Source: CAMDBL01 sp964498125 (lineage in GTDB: Bacteria > Pseudomonadota > Alphaproteobacteria > Rhizobiales > Hyphomicrobiaceae). From it: 64,000 nucleotides of DNA. The translations under genes and the position numbers were made by a program. The first letter of the stretch is position 1, and the number at the start of each line of letters is the position of its first letter. Location: positions 88,724 through 152,723 of the forward strand of contig CAZCGE010000134.1 of NCBI GenBank assembly GCA_964498125.1, written 5' to 3'. Positions 52,550-61,490 of this stretch are shown piece by piece. The notes below the pieces were generated by a model. The model had not been told where the DNA came from and did not search any database. It worked only from the letters and a program-made list of their open reading frames with translations.

Positions 52550-54121
52550 TCACCCCTCCTCCCTGAGTTTGAAACGCTGGATCTTGCCGGTTGCTGTCTT
52601 CGGCAGCTCGCTGCGGATCTCGACCCAGCGCGGGTATTTCCATGCACCTGCCGCGGATTTGACATGCTCCTTGAGCTCCTCGATCAGCGCATCGTCGCCC
52701 GCGGCGCCCGCTTTCAGCACGATGAAGGCCTTGGGCTTGAGCAGGCCATCGGTGTCGGCCTTGCCGATCACGGCCGCCTCCTGCACCGCTGCATGCGTCA
52801 GCAGCGCCGACTCGACCTCGAAGGGCGAGACCCAGATGCCGCTGACCTTGAACATGTCGTCGGTGCGGCCGCAGTAGACGTAGTTGCCGGCCTCGTCGCA
52901 GCGGTATTTGTCGCCGGTGTGGGTCCATTCGCCGGCGAACGTGGCGCGGCTCTTGTCGCGCTGGTTCCAGTAGCCTTCAGCCGCGGACGGCCCGCGAACC
53001 AGCAACTCGCCGATCTCGCCGTCGGGCGCGGGGCTGCCGTCGTCGAGCACGATGCGCGCATCATAGCCGGGCACGGGTTTACCGGACGTGCCATAGGCCA
53101 CCTTGCCAGACCGGTTCGAAACAAAAATGTGCAGCATTTCGGTGGAGCCGATGCCATCGATCACTTCGGTGCCAACCTTGTGCTGCCAGCGCTGGCCGAT
53201 ATCGGCGGGCAGCGCCTCGCCGGCCGAGGTCGTCAGCCGGAGCCGCGATGAACCTGCGCCCTTGCCGAGCGCCGGGCTGGCCAGCATGGCGCCGAGCAGG
53301 GTTGGAACGCCGCAGAAGATGGTCGGGTTGGTGGCCTGCATGCGCGCCATGACGCTGTCGGGCGTCGGGCGATCCGGCAGCAGAACGGCAGTGGCGCCGA
53401 CCGCCATGGGAAACGACATGGCATTGCCAAGACCGTAGGCGAAGAACAGCTTGGCGGCGGAGAAGACGACATCGTCGCTCATGAAGCCAAGCACGCCCAC
53501 CCCGAACAGGCGCGCGGTCGCCATCGGGCTCGAATGCACATGGCGGGCGCCCTTGGGGCTCCCCGTCGAGCCCGAGGAATAGAGCCAGAATGCCACTTCG
53601 TCGGCATGTGTAGCGGCGGCTTTGGCCAGCGGTGGACTGCCGGCCAGCAGCGCATCGAGGCCAAGCGCCACATCACTGCCTGGTCCGCCAACGATGATCA
53701 CGTGCAGGTGCCGGATCTTGGCGATGTCGGCGAGCGCCGGCGCCGCCTTTTCGTAGAGTTGGGCCGACACAATGACCGCTTCGGCGCGGCTGTCCTCGAT
53801 CAGAAAACGCCACTGCTCGGCAGCCATCAGCGTGTTGATGGGAACGGGAATGACACCGGCCTTGATCGCGCCCCAGAAGACGACGGGGAAATCGACGGTA
53901 TCCAGCATGATCTGCACGATGCGCCGCTCACGGCTGATACCCAGACGGGGAAGCGCGTTGGCGAAACGGTCACAGCGCTCCTGCAGCTCGCCATAGGTGA
54001 GCGTGCGCACGGGATCGATGAAAGCGGGCTTGCCCCCCCGGCCCTCTGCGACGTTGCGATCGACGAAATCGACGGCGGCGTTATAAGGCCCGGTCGGGCG
54101 CGTCCACGTGATCTGGCCCAT
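52550..54121 (-). CDS. bclA: Benzoate-CoA ligase
   Basis: This enzyme activates benzoate (or a related aromatic acid) to the CoA thioester with ATP, giving AMP and pyrophosphate. The 523-residue protein has the adenylate-forming signatures WLYSSGSTGSPKGARHVHSS, DGIGSTEMLHIFVSN, YRCDEAGNYVYCGRTDDM-type hinge motif and the C-terminal LPKTATGKIQRFKLR with the catalytic Lys. The GSTEMLHIF segment and overall length match the benzoate/hydroxybenzoate group. It follows livF by 64 bp on the same strand, making it the last gene of the box/ABC transporter cluster. Confidence 0.93.
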   Translation of the reverse strand: MGQITWTRPTGPYNAAVDFVDRNVAEGRGGKPAFIDPVRTLTYGELQERCDRFANALPRLGISRERRIVQIMLDTVDFPVVFWGAIKAGVIPVPINTLMAAEQWRFLIEDSRAEAVIVSAQLYEKAAPALADIAKIRHLHVIIVGGPGSDVALGLDALLAGSPPLAKAAATHADEVAFWLYSSGSTGSPKGARHVHSSPMATARLFGVGVLGFMSDDVVFSAAKLFFAYGLGNAMSFPMAVGATAVLLPDRPTPDSVMARMQATNPTIFCGVPTLLGAMLASPALGKGAGSSRLRLTTSAGEALPADIGQRWQHKVGTEVIDGIGSTEMLHIFVSNRSGKVAYGTSGKPVPGYDARIVLDDGSPAPDGEIGELLVRGPSAAEGYWNQRDKSRATFAGEWTHTGDKYRCDEAGNYVYCGRTDDMFKVSGIWVSPFEVESALLTHAAVQEAAVIGKADTDGLLKPKAFIVLKAGAAGDDALIEELKEHVKSAAGAWKYPRWVEIRSELPKTATGKIQRFKLREEG

Positions 54122-54185
54122 GTCTGTCGTCCTCCCGTTCCATCTCTTGGCGATGGCATTGTCGGGTCTCCTTCGTCGACCCGAC

Positions 54186-54920
54186 CTACACCCCCAACAG
54201 CCGGTGCATCAGGTCGGGCTCGGCCCGCAAGGTCGCCGGCGTGCCGGCGAAGGCGACCTCGCCTTTGACCAGGACAATGACTCGATTGGCAAGGCCGGCC
54301 AAGGCCTCGACATTCTTGTCGACGATCAATGTGGCGATGCCCGAAGCGCGAATCAGGCCGATTGTCCGCCAGATTTCGTTGCGAACGATGGGCGCCAGGC
54401 CTTCCGTGGCCTCGTCCAGGATCAGCAGTCCCGGATTGGTGAGCAGTGCCCGGCCTATGGCGAGCATCTGCTGCTCGCCTCCCGACAGCTGATCGCCGCC
54501 GTTATCGAGGCGCTCGGCCAAGCGCGGAAACAGCTCCAGCACGCGCGCAATCGTCCACTCGCGGCGTCCACCCTCTGGCACGCGCTCGGCAATCTCCAGG
54601 TTTTCACGCACGCTGAGCGTGGCGAAGATCCCGCGCCCCTCGGGCACATAGGCCAACCCGCGCCCGGCGATGCGGTAAGTCGCCTCGTTGGTCACATCCC
54701 TGCCTCTGATCCGCACCTCACCCTGGCGCGGTCGAACCAAGCCCATGACAGTGCGAATGAGCGTGGTCTTGCCCATGCCGTTGCGACCCATCAGGGCCAC
54801 CGTCTCCCCGGCGCCGATTTCGATCGTCACGCCGCGCAGGATGTGGCTCCGGCCGTAGTAGGTGTGCAGATCGCGAACAGCGACCAGAGGTGGCGCGCTG
54901 GGGTCTGTTGCCGCCGTCAT
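54186..54920 (-). CDS. livF: Branched-chain/aromatic-acid ABC transporter ATPase LivF
   Basis: This is one of the two ATPases of a HAAT-type importer. The 244-residue protein has Walker A GRNGMGKTTLIRT, the signature LSGGEQQMLAIGRAL and Walker B LLILDEATEGLAP; GRGLAYVPEGRGIF is typical of LivF. Its ATG overlaps the livG stop (ATGA). Together with livG, livM, livH and livK it forms a five-gene transporter whose position between box genes and benzoate-CoA ligase suggests uptake of benzoate or a related acid rather than amino acids. Confidence 0.92.
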   Translation of the reverse strand: MTAATDPSAPPLVAVRDLHTYYGRSHILRGVTIEIGAGETVALMGRNGMGKTTLIRTVMGLVRPRQGEVRIRGRDVTNEATYRIAGRGLAYVPEGRGIFATLSVRENLEIAERVPEGGRREWTIARVLELFPRLAERLDNGGDQLSGGEQQMLAIGRALLTNPGLLILDEATEGLAPIVRNEIWRTIGLIRASGIATLIVDKNVEALAGLANRVIVLVKGEVAFAGTPATLRAEPDLMHRLLGV

Positions 54921-55675
54921 GCCCGCCCCCCGAGGTAGGCACGCTGCACCTGCGCGTTGGCGCGGATCGCGGCCGGGGCACCGCTGGCCAGCACCGCGCC
55001 GTCGACCATCACCGTCATGGTATCGGCGACGCGGAACACGGCATCCATGTCGTGCTCGATCAGCAGCACGGCGTGATCGGCGGCGAGCTTGCGAATGAGC
55101 GTCGCCATCTCGATGCTTTCTTCGCTGCCCATGCCGGCCAGCGGCTCGTCCAGCAACAGCACCTTCGGCTGCGTGGCCAGCGCCATGGCGATCTCGAGCT
55201 GGCGCTGGGCGCCGTGCGACAGCGCCTCGGCGGGTCGCTCGTGCAGCCATTGCAGGCCAACCCTGTGCAGCGCGGCTTTGGCGTGCTCGACCAAATCGAG
55301 CCTGCTGTCGGCACGCGCCATCAAACCACCCGCTGCCTTGCGCGCCTGGGCCGCCAGGCGGGCGTTTTCCAGCACAGTCAGGCTCGGAAAGATATTGGTG
55401 CGCTGGTACGAGCGGCCAATGCCGAGCGCCGCGCGCCGCCACACCGGCTCGTGCGTCACGTCGCGGCCATCGAGCAGGATGCTGCCCGCACTCGGCGCCA
55501 GATCGCCCGACAGCAGATTGATCAATGTCGACTTGCCGGCGCCATTCGGGCCAATGACGCAATGCAGCTCGCCGACCCTCAGCGCCATCGACACGTCGCG
55601 CACGGCGTGCAGGCCGCCGAAGCGACGGCCAAGACCGCGGGTTTCGAGGACGGGGGGCGTGGCGGAGGCGGTCAT
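54917..55675 (-). CDS. livG: Branched-chain/aromatic-acid ABC transporter ATPase LivG
   Basis: This 252-residue ATPase has Walker A IGPNGAGKSTLINLLSG, the IGRSYQRTNIFPSLTVLEN Q-loop of LivG, the signature LSHGAQRQLEIAMAL (a variant of LSGGQ) and Walker B KVLLLDEPLAGMG with the H-loop LLIEHDMD. The ATG at 55675 was chosen for a family-like N-terminus with GGAGGTC upstream. It overlaps livF by 4 bp. The 279 bp between livM and livG hold a MITE-like element at 55781-55922. Confidence 0.92.
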   Translation of the reverse strand: MTASATPPVLETRGLGRRFGGLHAVRDVSMALRVGELHCVIGPNGAGKSTLINLLSGDLAPSAGSILLDGRDVTHEPVWRRAALGIGRSYQRTNIFPSLTVLENARLAAQARKAAGGLMARADSRLDLVEHAKAALHRVGLQWLHERPAEALSHGAQRQLEIAMALATQPKVLLLDEPLAGMGSEESIEMATLIRKLAADHAVLLIEHDMDAVFRVADTMTVMVDGAVLASGAPAAIRANAQVQRAYLGGRA

Positions 55676-55780
55676 GACCTCCTCCCATGGCGCCCGGCAT
55701 TGGCTGCGCTCTCGCGACAATTAGCCATCGCGGCAACACGTGCTGCCAACGTCGGGACCATGCCGCGTCCCCAATTTCCA

Positions 55781-55922
55781 TCATGGCCGCGGAGGCGGCC
55801 ACCCAGGACAAGCCTCGAAAAGTGCGGTGGCGCGGGCTGAACAACGAGGTTGAGACGGAACACCAGGATTTCGTCAGCAGTATCCCTGCCGCATGGCTGG
55901 GTGGCCGCCTCCGCGGCCATGA
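55781..55922. mobile_element. MITE-like 142-bp element with 26-bp perfect terminal inverted repeats
   Basis: Positions 55781-55806 and 55897-55922 are perfect inverted repeats of 26 bp, beginning TCATGGCCGCGGAGGC at the left end. The 90-bp centre has no coding potential I can recognise. I do not see a clear target duplication at the edges. It lies in the livM-livG gap and might have moved there, or could be a very strong hairpin that influences relative expression of the operon. Confidence 0.6.
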
Positions 55923-55954
55923 CGACGAGGAGGAAGTTGTGGCTCTTGGCGGCC

Positions 55955-56989
55955 TCAATCACCGGAGGCCTCCCCTTGGGATCGAGGGGCATCCGCATTA
56001 TCAGAACCGAATCCGACACCCTCTTTCGGCTCGGCCAGCCCCATCCAGCGCGGCAACCTCAACCCGGCCAGCCCTTTCGGCATGACCAGCACCACGACGA
56101 GAATGACCACCCCCTCGACCAGCAGCTTGCGCTCGGTGATGAGCTGGCTGGCCTCGCCCAGACCGACGAAAGCGAGCGCGCCCAGAATGGGCCCATGCAG
56201 ACTACCGAGACCGCCAAGCAGAATCATCAGCAGCGCCTCGGCCGAGCGGTGCCAGGAGACCAGCTCGGGGTTCACAAAGCCGCGGTGCATCGCCCACATG
56301 TGGCCGGCAACACCTGCCAGCGCGCCGGCGATGACGAAGGCGGCAAGCTTGTAGCGCGTCGTGTTGTAGCCGAGCGCGCGCATGCGGTGCTCGTTGACGC
56401 AGATGCCCTGCAGGACATGCCCGAACAGCGAACGCATCAGGCCCACCAAGACCAAATACATCGCTGCCAGTAGCGCGAGATTCACATAGAACACGGCAAC
56501 GGGAATCTGCCGCCGCGTCAGCGGCAGGCTCCAACCGAATGCCGCGAGCTGCGGGCGCGCCAGATAGGCCCCGTCCGTGCCACCACCAAGCTTGGTGTCG
56601 TGAAACAGGAAGAACACCATCTGGCCGAAGGCGAGCGTCACCATCAGGAAGAAAAAACCGCGCGTCCTGAGTGACAGTGCACCGACGATCAGCGCGGCGA
56701 TGGCCGCCGCCACCACGGCGGCCGGCAAGGTGATCAGAACGGACAGGCCGCTGTCGGCCGGCGTGATGGAATAAACCGTGTAGGCGGCAATCCCGTAGAA
56801 GGCGGCATGGCCGAGACTGACGAGCCCCGTGCAACCGACCAACAGTTGCAGGCTCAAGGCCAGCATTGCCGCGATCAGGGCCGTGCTGCCAAGCTCGACG
56901 TAATAGGGACGCGCGAAGACAGGCACGAGCCCGAGCAGGAGCGCGCCGGCCGCGAGAAGACCCCAGTGCATCTTTGATGCCGGCAGCAT
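55955..56989 (-). CDS. livM: Branched-chain/aromatic-acid ABC transporter permease LivM
   Basis: This 344-residue permease has about nine to ten hydrophobic helices. The family segments GCTGLVSLGHAAFYGIAAY, FVIAGALAGVAGHMWAM and MILLGGLGSLHGPILGALAFVGL are present. The C-terminus runs past the usual LRLPRWMGL end by about 30 polar residues (DNADAPRSQG), reading toward the MITE-like element; this tail may have formed after that insertion. The livH stop lies 19 bp upstream. It could start at 56989 or at the ATG at 56971. Confidence 0.9.
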   Translation of the reverse strand: MLPASKMHWGLLAAGALLLGLVPVFARPYYVELGSTALIAAMLALSLQLLVGCTGLVSLGHAAFYGIAAYTVYSITPADSGLSVLITLPAAVVAAAIAALIVGALSLRTRGFFFLMVTLAFGQMVFFLFHDTKLGGGTDGAYLARPQLAAFGWSLPLTRRQIPVAVFYVNLALLAAMYLVLVGLMRSLFGHVLQGICVNEHRMRALGYNTTRYKLAAFVIAGALAGVAGHMWAMHRGFVNPELVSWHRSAEALLMILLGGLGSLHGPILGALAFVGLGEASQLITERKLLVEGVVILVVVLVMPKGLAGLRLPRWMGLAEPKEGVGFGSDNADAPRSQGEASGD

Positions 56990-57008
56990 GGGGCCTCAAG
57001 TCCTCGCC

Positions 57009-57881
57009 TCAGTTTGTCCGCCGGCCAAACAACCCGGCAGGCCGCCACAGCAAGACGGCTGCCATCAGCACATAGACCGCCAATCCCGCGCCCTTTGGTA
57101 CCAGCACCTTGCCCAGCGTGTCGACGACGCCGATCAGCAGTGCCGCCCAGAACGCGCCGGCGATCGAGCCCAGCCCGCCGATGACGACGACGACGAAGGA
57201 AATGATCAGGAAGCCGTCGCCCATGTTCGGATAGACCGAGTAGAGCGGGGCCGCCAGCACGCCGGCCATCATGGCCAGCGCCGTGCCGATGGCGAAGACA
57301 ACGAGGTAGATGCGGCGCGCGTCGATGCCGAGGATGTCGACCATCTCCGGCTTCTCGGATGCCGCCCGAATGACGGCGCCGAGCTTGGTGCGCTCGATCC
57401 ACAAGAACAGCCCCGCCGCCAACGCCAGACAAAAACCGATGACGAAGAAGCGATAGGCCGAATAGCTGAATCCCGCCGTGACCGGCACCGAGAAATCGAG
57501 CGCCGCCGGCACCGGCACGGAGTGGAAATCGTTGCCGACCAGGAACGATCGCGTTTCCTCGAACAGCAAGATCAGCGCGAACGTCAGCAGCACTTGGTCG
57601 AGATGCTCGCGCTTGTAGAACTGGCGGAACAGGAAACGCTCCAGAACCAGGCCAAGGGCGATGCCGGCGATGATGCCAACCGGCAAGGCCAGCCAGATGC
57701 TGCCGAAATGTTTGGTCACGAGAAACGCCGCATAGGCGCCGATCATGAACAGGCTGCCATGCGCCAGATTGATGATCCCCAGCACGCCGAAGATGAGCGT
57801 CAGCCCACTGGCGATCAGGAACAGCAGCAGGCCGTACTGCACGCCGTTGAGCAACTGTGTGGCGAAGCCGGCGAGGGTCAT
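57009..57881 (-). CDS. livH: Branched-chain/aromatic-acid ABC transporter permease LivH
   Basis: This 290-residue permease is the second membrane subunit of the HAAT importer. The family start LNGVQYGLLLFLIASGLTLIFGVLGIINLAHGSLFMIGAY, ERFLFRQFYKREHLDQVLLTFAL and the EAA-like loop VVVIGGLGSIAGAFWAALLIGVV are present, with about eight hydrophobic helices. The start at 57881 has only a moderate ribosome-binding site. A 140-bp gap with an imperfect inverted repeat separates it from livK. Confidence 0.92.
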   Translation of the reverse strand: MTLAGFATQLLNGVQYGLLLFLIASGLTLIFGVLGIINLAHGSLFMIGAYAAFLVTKHFGSIWLALPVGIIAGIALGLVLERFLFRQFYKREHLDQVLLTFALILLFEETRSFLVGNDFHSVPVPAALDFSVPVTAGFSYSAYRFFVIGFCLALAAGLFLWIERTKLGAVIRAASEKPEMVDILGIDARRIYLVVFAIGTALAMMAGVLAAPLYSVYPNMGDGFLIISFVVVVIGGLGSIAGAFWAALLIGVVDTLGKVLVPKGAGLAVYVLMAAVLLWRPAGLFGRRTN

Positions 57882-57914
57882 GGTGCCAGGAAGCGTGAGT
57901 GGTGAGTGGTGGAA

Positions 57915-58005
57915 GTGCAGTGGGATGTCGGAAATCGGAATTCAGAAGTCGGAAACCATACGGTACTCGAATTTCCGATTTCCGACTTCCGATTTCCCAC
58001 TGCAC
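57915..58005. repeat. Imperfect inverted repeat between livK and livH
   Basis: GTGCAGTGGGATGTCGGAAA at 57915-57934, continuing TCGGAATTC, pairs imperfectly with 57971-58005, which contains TCGGAAATCGGAA in reverse complement. Short TCGGAA units recur in each arm. It lies just after the livK stop and could form a processing hairpin that lets the binding protein be expressed above the membrane subunits. Confidence 0.5.
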
Positions 58006-58023
58006 TGCACGTCACGCCTGCAC

Positions 58024-59217
58024 TTACGCCAGCTTACACCCCGTCCCCGGATCGGCGAGGTTCGGCGCGGCGATGCCGATCACCTTGTTCTCGCCGTTGG
58101 TGACCTTGCGCAGGTACATGTTCTGCACCACGTTTTGCGATGCCGAGAACGAGATCGGCCCGCGCGGGCTGTCGATCTTGGCGGCGCGCAGGGCCTTGTA
58201 GAGGTTGGCCTCGTCCTCGATCTTGCCCTTGACCGCCTCGAGGCCCACGGCGAGCAACTGGCCCGCGTCATAGCCCTGCACGGCGTAGACGTCGGCATCG
58301 CGGCCGGCCTTGTCCTTGAAGGCCTTGCGGAACGCCGTGTTCTTGGCGTTGTCGATGCCGTCGCCGTAGTGCAGCGTGGTCTCGATGCCCTCGGCCGCGG
58401 CGCCCTGCGCGCCGAGCGTGCCCTCGGTCAGGAAGCCGGCGCCGCACAGCGGCACCTTGATGCCGGCCGCCGCGTACTCCTTGACGAACTGCACGGCGGC
58501 GCCACCGGCGAAGAACGCTCCGACGACCTCGACACCGAGGCCCTGGATCTGCGCTAAGAGCGGCTGGAAGTTGGTCTGTGGGAACGGCAGTTTCAATTCC
58601 TGCACGACCTGGCCGCCCGTGCTCTCGAGCCCCTGTTTGAAGCCGGCGCCCATGTCGTTGCCAGCCGCGTAGTCCCAGGTGATCCAGGCCGCTTTCTTGA
58701 TGCCCTTCTTGCCGAGCGTGAGCCCCATGCCGTAGGTCGTCTGCCAGTTCGAGAACGACGTGCGGAACACGTTCTTGGCACACTCGGCGCGGGTAATGAC
58801 GTCATTGCCCGCATTGGGAATGATGGTCAGCGTGCCGCTTTCCTTGACCACCTTGTGGATGCCCATCTGCACGCCGGAATGCACGGTGCCGATCAGCACG
58901 TCGACGGCATCGCGCTTGACCATGCGGTCGGCGTTCTGCGGCGCGTTCTCGGGCTTGGACTCGTCATCGAGCTTGATGATCTGCACCTCGCGACCGCCGA
59001 GCTTGCCGCCCTTTTCCGCGATCAGCAGCTCGACGGCGAACGTGATGTTCTCGCCAAGCTTGGCGAAGGTACCCGAGTAAGGCAGCATCAGCCCGACCTT
59101 CAACGGCTTGGCCTGGGCGATGGCCCAACCGGTCGGCACTGCACTGGCGACGGCGGCGGCGCCGGCGCCTTGCAGCAGGCCACGGCGCGACGGCACGATT
59201 CTCGTTCTTGAAGACAT
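58024..59217 (-). CDS. livK: ABC transporter substrate-binding protein LivK-type
   Basis: This periplasmic receptor of 397 residues carries a twin-arginine-like signal (SRRGLLQGAGAAAVASAVP), which is common among box-associated binding proteins. The mature type-I fold shows VGLMLPYSGTFAKLGENI, IGTVHSGVQMGIHKV and DVYAVQGYDAGQLLAVGLEAV. The ATG at 59217 follows GGGAGGAAGATCA. It precedes the permease and ATPase genes and follows boxA, so it likely recognises an aromatic acid such as benzoate. The ligand is inferred from neighbourhood only. Confidence 0.9.
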   Translation of the reverse strand: MSSRTRIVPSRRGLLQGAGAAAVASAVPTGWAIAQAKPLKVGLMLPYSGTFAKLGENITFAVELLIAEKGGKLGGREVQIIKLDDESKPENAPQNADRMVKRDAVDVLIGTVHSGVQMGIHKVVKESGTLTIIPNAGNDVITRAECAKNVFRTSFSNWQTTYGMGLTLGKKGIKKAAWITWDYAAGNDMGAGFKQGLESTGGQVVQELKLPFPQTNFQPLLAQIQGLGVEVVGAFFAGGAAVQFVKEYAAAGIKVPLCGAGFLTEGTLGAQGAAAEGIETTLHYGDGIDNAKNTAFRKAFKDKAGRDADVYAVQGYDAGQLLAVGLEAVKGKIEDEANLYKALRAAKIDSPRGPISFSASQNVVQNMYLRKVTNGENKVIGIAAPNLADPGTGCKLA

Positions 59218-59304
59218 TGATCTTCCTCCCTTTGATTTCCAACGGTTTCTTGTGCGGCCGTGGCACACTATGGCCTTTTGCAGAGCCAAGATGCGAGCCC
59301 GAAC

Positions 59305-60522
59305 TCAATACGTTTCGACATGATAGCGCCCCTCGGCGCGCATGTGCGGTTTGATCGCGGCCCAGTCGAGGCCGGCGCCGCGGCAGATATCGGCGAGCGC
59401 CTCGTCGACGCCGGCTTCCATCCCTTTCAGGCCACAGATGTAAATGTGGGTCTTGGCCTTGCGCAAGAGGGCAGTCAGGCGCCCGACCTCGACACGCATG
59501 CGGTCCTGCACGTATTCCTTGGGCCTGTCCTTGACGCGTGAGAAGACGAGATGCTGCTCGAGCAGGCTCGTCGGAACCTTCTGCAGCGGGCCGAAGTAGG
59601 GCAGCTCCTCGGGCGTGCGGGCGCCAAAATACAGCACCAGTCGGCCCGCGGCATCGGTCGGGCCTCGACGGCGGCGCTCGGTGAAGGCGCGAAACGGCGC
59701 CGAACCGGTGCCAGTGCAGATCATGACAATGTCGGCGTCGGGATCATTCGGCATCAGGAAGGTGGCGCCGAACGGCCCGGTCACGTGCACCTCGTCACCG
59801 ACCTTCAGGTCACGCATGTAGGTCGAGCCAACGCCGCCTGGCACGTGCTTGATGGTGAGGCTGACGTTGTTGGCGCCGCGTTTCTCCCCGTCGCGCGCCG
59901 AGGCAATCGAGTAGAGGCGGATGTCGTGCGGCCGGCCGTCGGCGCGCGTGCCCGGCGGGACGATGCCGATCGACTGGCCCTCCAGCACCGGCACCACGGC
60001 ATTGCCAAATGACAGCACGATGTGGCGCACGTCGCTCTCCGCGCTCGCCGCCGTGATGCGGAAGTTGCCTTGCACCGTGGCGATGGCGGGGGCGGCGCGG
60101 GTGAAAAGGTTGACCGCGGGCTTAGAGGCGGAGGCCGGCGCCACGGCCTTGCCGCCGGCCCCCTTGTGCGCCTCGGCCAGCAGCGCCTCGATCTCGGCTT
60201 CGATGGCATCGCTGCCAGCCGTTGCCGCGTCGGCCAGCTCCTCCTGCTTCGGCAGCTCGGCCCAGCCCAGCTGTTCGTCGAGCGAGAAGGCAGCCCGCAC
60301 GATGCGCCAGTTGTCGATCGAGCCGGTGGGGCAGGGTGAAATGCAGTCCATGCAGTAGTTACACTTTTCCGCGTCGACGACGTAATTGACGTCGTCGTGC
60401 GTCACCGCGCCGACCGGGCAGGTCGCTTCGCAGGTGTTGCAGCGGATGCAGATCTCGGGATCGATGAGATGCTGCTTGCGGAGGGCGGTGGGGGATGGCT
60501 CTAAGGCCTCAGTCGCAAGCAT
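59305..60522 (-). CDS. boxA: Benzoyl-CoA 2,3-epoxidase reductase subunit BoxA
   Basis: BoxA passes electrons from NADPH to the oxygenase BoxB. The protein has two four-Cys clusters for [4Fe-4S] centres (CIRCNTCEATCPVGAV and CNYCMDCISPCPTG), a linker of about 80 residues, then the ferredoxin-NADP reductase module with RLYSIASARDG, VCTGTGSAP-like motif read here as ICTGTGSAPFRAF, and a C-terminal HIYICGLKGMEAGVDEAL ending in VETY. Starting at the ATG at 60522 gives 405 residues, the usual length. The start overlaps the last codons of the upstream HEPN-like gene. BoxB is 2.5 kb away, whereas in other organisms these genes are adjacent. Confidence 0.94.
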   Translation of the reverse strand: MLATEALEPSPTALRKQHLIDPEICIRCNTCEATCPVGAVTHDDVNYVVDAEKCNYCMDCISPCPTGSIDNWRIVRAAFSLDEQLGWAELPKQEELADAATAGSDAIEAEIEALLAEAHKGAGGKAVAPASASKPAVNLFTRAAPAIATVQGNFRITAASAESDVRHIVLSFGNAVVPVLEGQSIGIVPPGTRADGRPHDIRLYSIASARDGEKRGANNVSLTIKHVPGGVGSTYMRDLKVGDEVHVTGPFGATFLMPNDPDADIVMICTGTGSAPFRAFTERRRRGPTDAAGRLVLYFGARTPEELPYFGPLQKVPTSLLEQHLVFSRVKDRPKEYVQDRMRVEVGRLTALLRKAKTHIYICGLKGMEAGVDEALADICRGAGLDWAAIKPHMRAEGRYHVETY

Positions 60523-61345
60523 CACCGGTCTCACCGATCCGGACGAGGAAGGGAAGCTGCAGACTGGCCAGCGTTGGACGTTTGTCCATGAAGATAGAGG
60601 TCAGCTGCGGTTGTGCGTCAATAGGCTCTAATATCGCCGTTATCAGATCATTCAAGAAGCGACCCAAGTCATGCGAAGCCCCTACGATAAGGTCGTGAAA
60701 TCGCAAATGCTGCCAGTTTCTGTAGGCGCCAAAATTATCCTTGCGCCACTCTTCGTAATCCCGGCCAAACAATGAGTAGGGGTACACCAGATCCAACAAG
60801 CCAAACACTCGAGAAGCTTCGCTTGAAATATAAAGTGTGTTCCCGGTGACATGGCCCAACAACATTGAAAAATCGTCGCTCTGGACGCCCTTAACCTGCT
60901 TGCTCAGCAGCTTCTCGGTGTTGTAATGAAAGCTGAAATTGTTTCGAATCAACGACATAGGCGATCGACTTGACCTGAAATGTTTGCGTAGCCTCAGGAA
61001 GGACTTTAGCGCTTGGCGCGGAGCCTCACCACAACGCCATCGCGGATCAACAGCTCTCGGAAGAATACGATTGCATGCATCCCAGCCTTCCCAAACTTTG
61101 CCCGCAAGCAGGAGCAATGCGCAATGCCACATGACGTTTTGGGCATTTCGTTCGTGTAAGTCACCGGAGCTTTTCTCGAACCCCTGCTCGCTCACAAGTG
61201 CAAGGCGCTCAAGTAGAACAATGTCGTTGGCAATCTGAGTGGCAATCATCAATATCTTTAGATGGCTCTCCGACATACTCTGAAGGGCAGAGCCAGGATA
61301 GATCACGCTATACGCTTCGTCTTTTGGTTGCTGATTCCAGACCAT
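60509..61345 (-). CDS. Hypothetical HEPN-like protein
   Basis: This 278-residue protein is unfamiliar. It is highly helical, with SLIRNNFSFHYN near residue 130, which fits the R-x(4-6)-H HEPN ribonuclease motif (RNNFSFH), and a second basic stretch HERNAQNVMWHCALLLL. HEPN proteins often act in toxin-antitoxin and abortive-infection systems. The base composition is lower in GC than the neighbouring box genes, which suggests transfer. Its stop lies 14 nt inside boxA, so the two reading frames overlap. No cognate nucleotidyltransferase is nearby. A GGAGG lies 16 nt before the ATG, too far to be sure of the start. Confidence 0.6.
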   Translation of the reverse strand: MVWNQQPKDEAYSVIYPGSALQSMSESHLKILMIATQIANDIVLLERLALVSEQGFEKSSGDLHERNAQNVMWHCALLLLAGKVWEGWDACNRILPRAVDPRWRCGEAPRQALKSFLRLRKHFRSSRSPMSLIRNNFSFHYNTEKLLSKQVKGVQSDDFSMLLGHVTGNTLYISSEASRVFGLLDLVYPYSLFGRDYEEWRKDNFGAYRNWQHLRFHDLIVGASHDLGRFLNDLITAILEPIDAQPQLTSIFMDKRPTLASLQLPFLVRIGETGDACD

Positions 61346-61404
61346 GCGAACCGATTAATCCTCCAACCCTTGCTGAGGGAGCAGACTTCCGCCCCTCACC
61401 CTAA

Positions 61405-61443
61405 CCCTCTCACCATCGCGCGTACAGGGCGATGGTGAGAGGG
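61405..61443. repeat. Hairpin with CCCTCTCACCATCGC arms
   Basis: Perfect 15-bp arms (61405-61419 and 61429-61443) flank a 9-nt loop. The left arm continues into CCTCACCCTAACCCTCTC, a common bacterial repetitive motif. It lies between the HEPN-like gene and the protease and may terminate the protease transcript. Confidence 0.6.
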
Positions 61444-61449
61444 GATGTC

Positions 61450-61488
61450 TCGCCCCTTCGCCACCTTCACGCAATCGAAGTCGCCCCC
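61450..61488 (-). repeat. boxB 3'-end repeat, copy 3 (diverged)
   Basis: On the minus strand this piece still encodes GGDFDCVKVAKG, matching the boxB C-terminus GGDFEYVKVAKG, but the stop codon has changed (CGA). It begins within a few bases of the stop of the aspartic protease gene. About 32 of 39 bases match copy 1. Confidence 0.7.
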
Positions 61489-61490
61489 AA

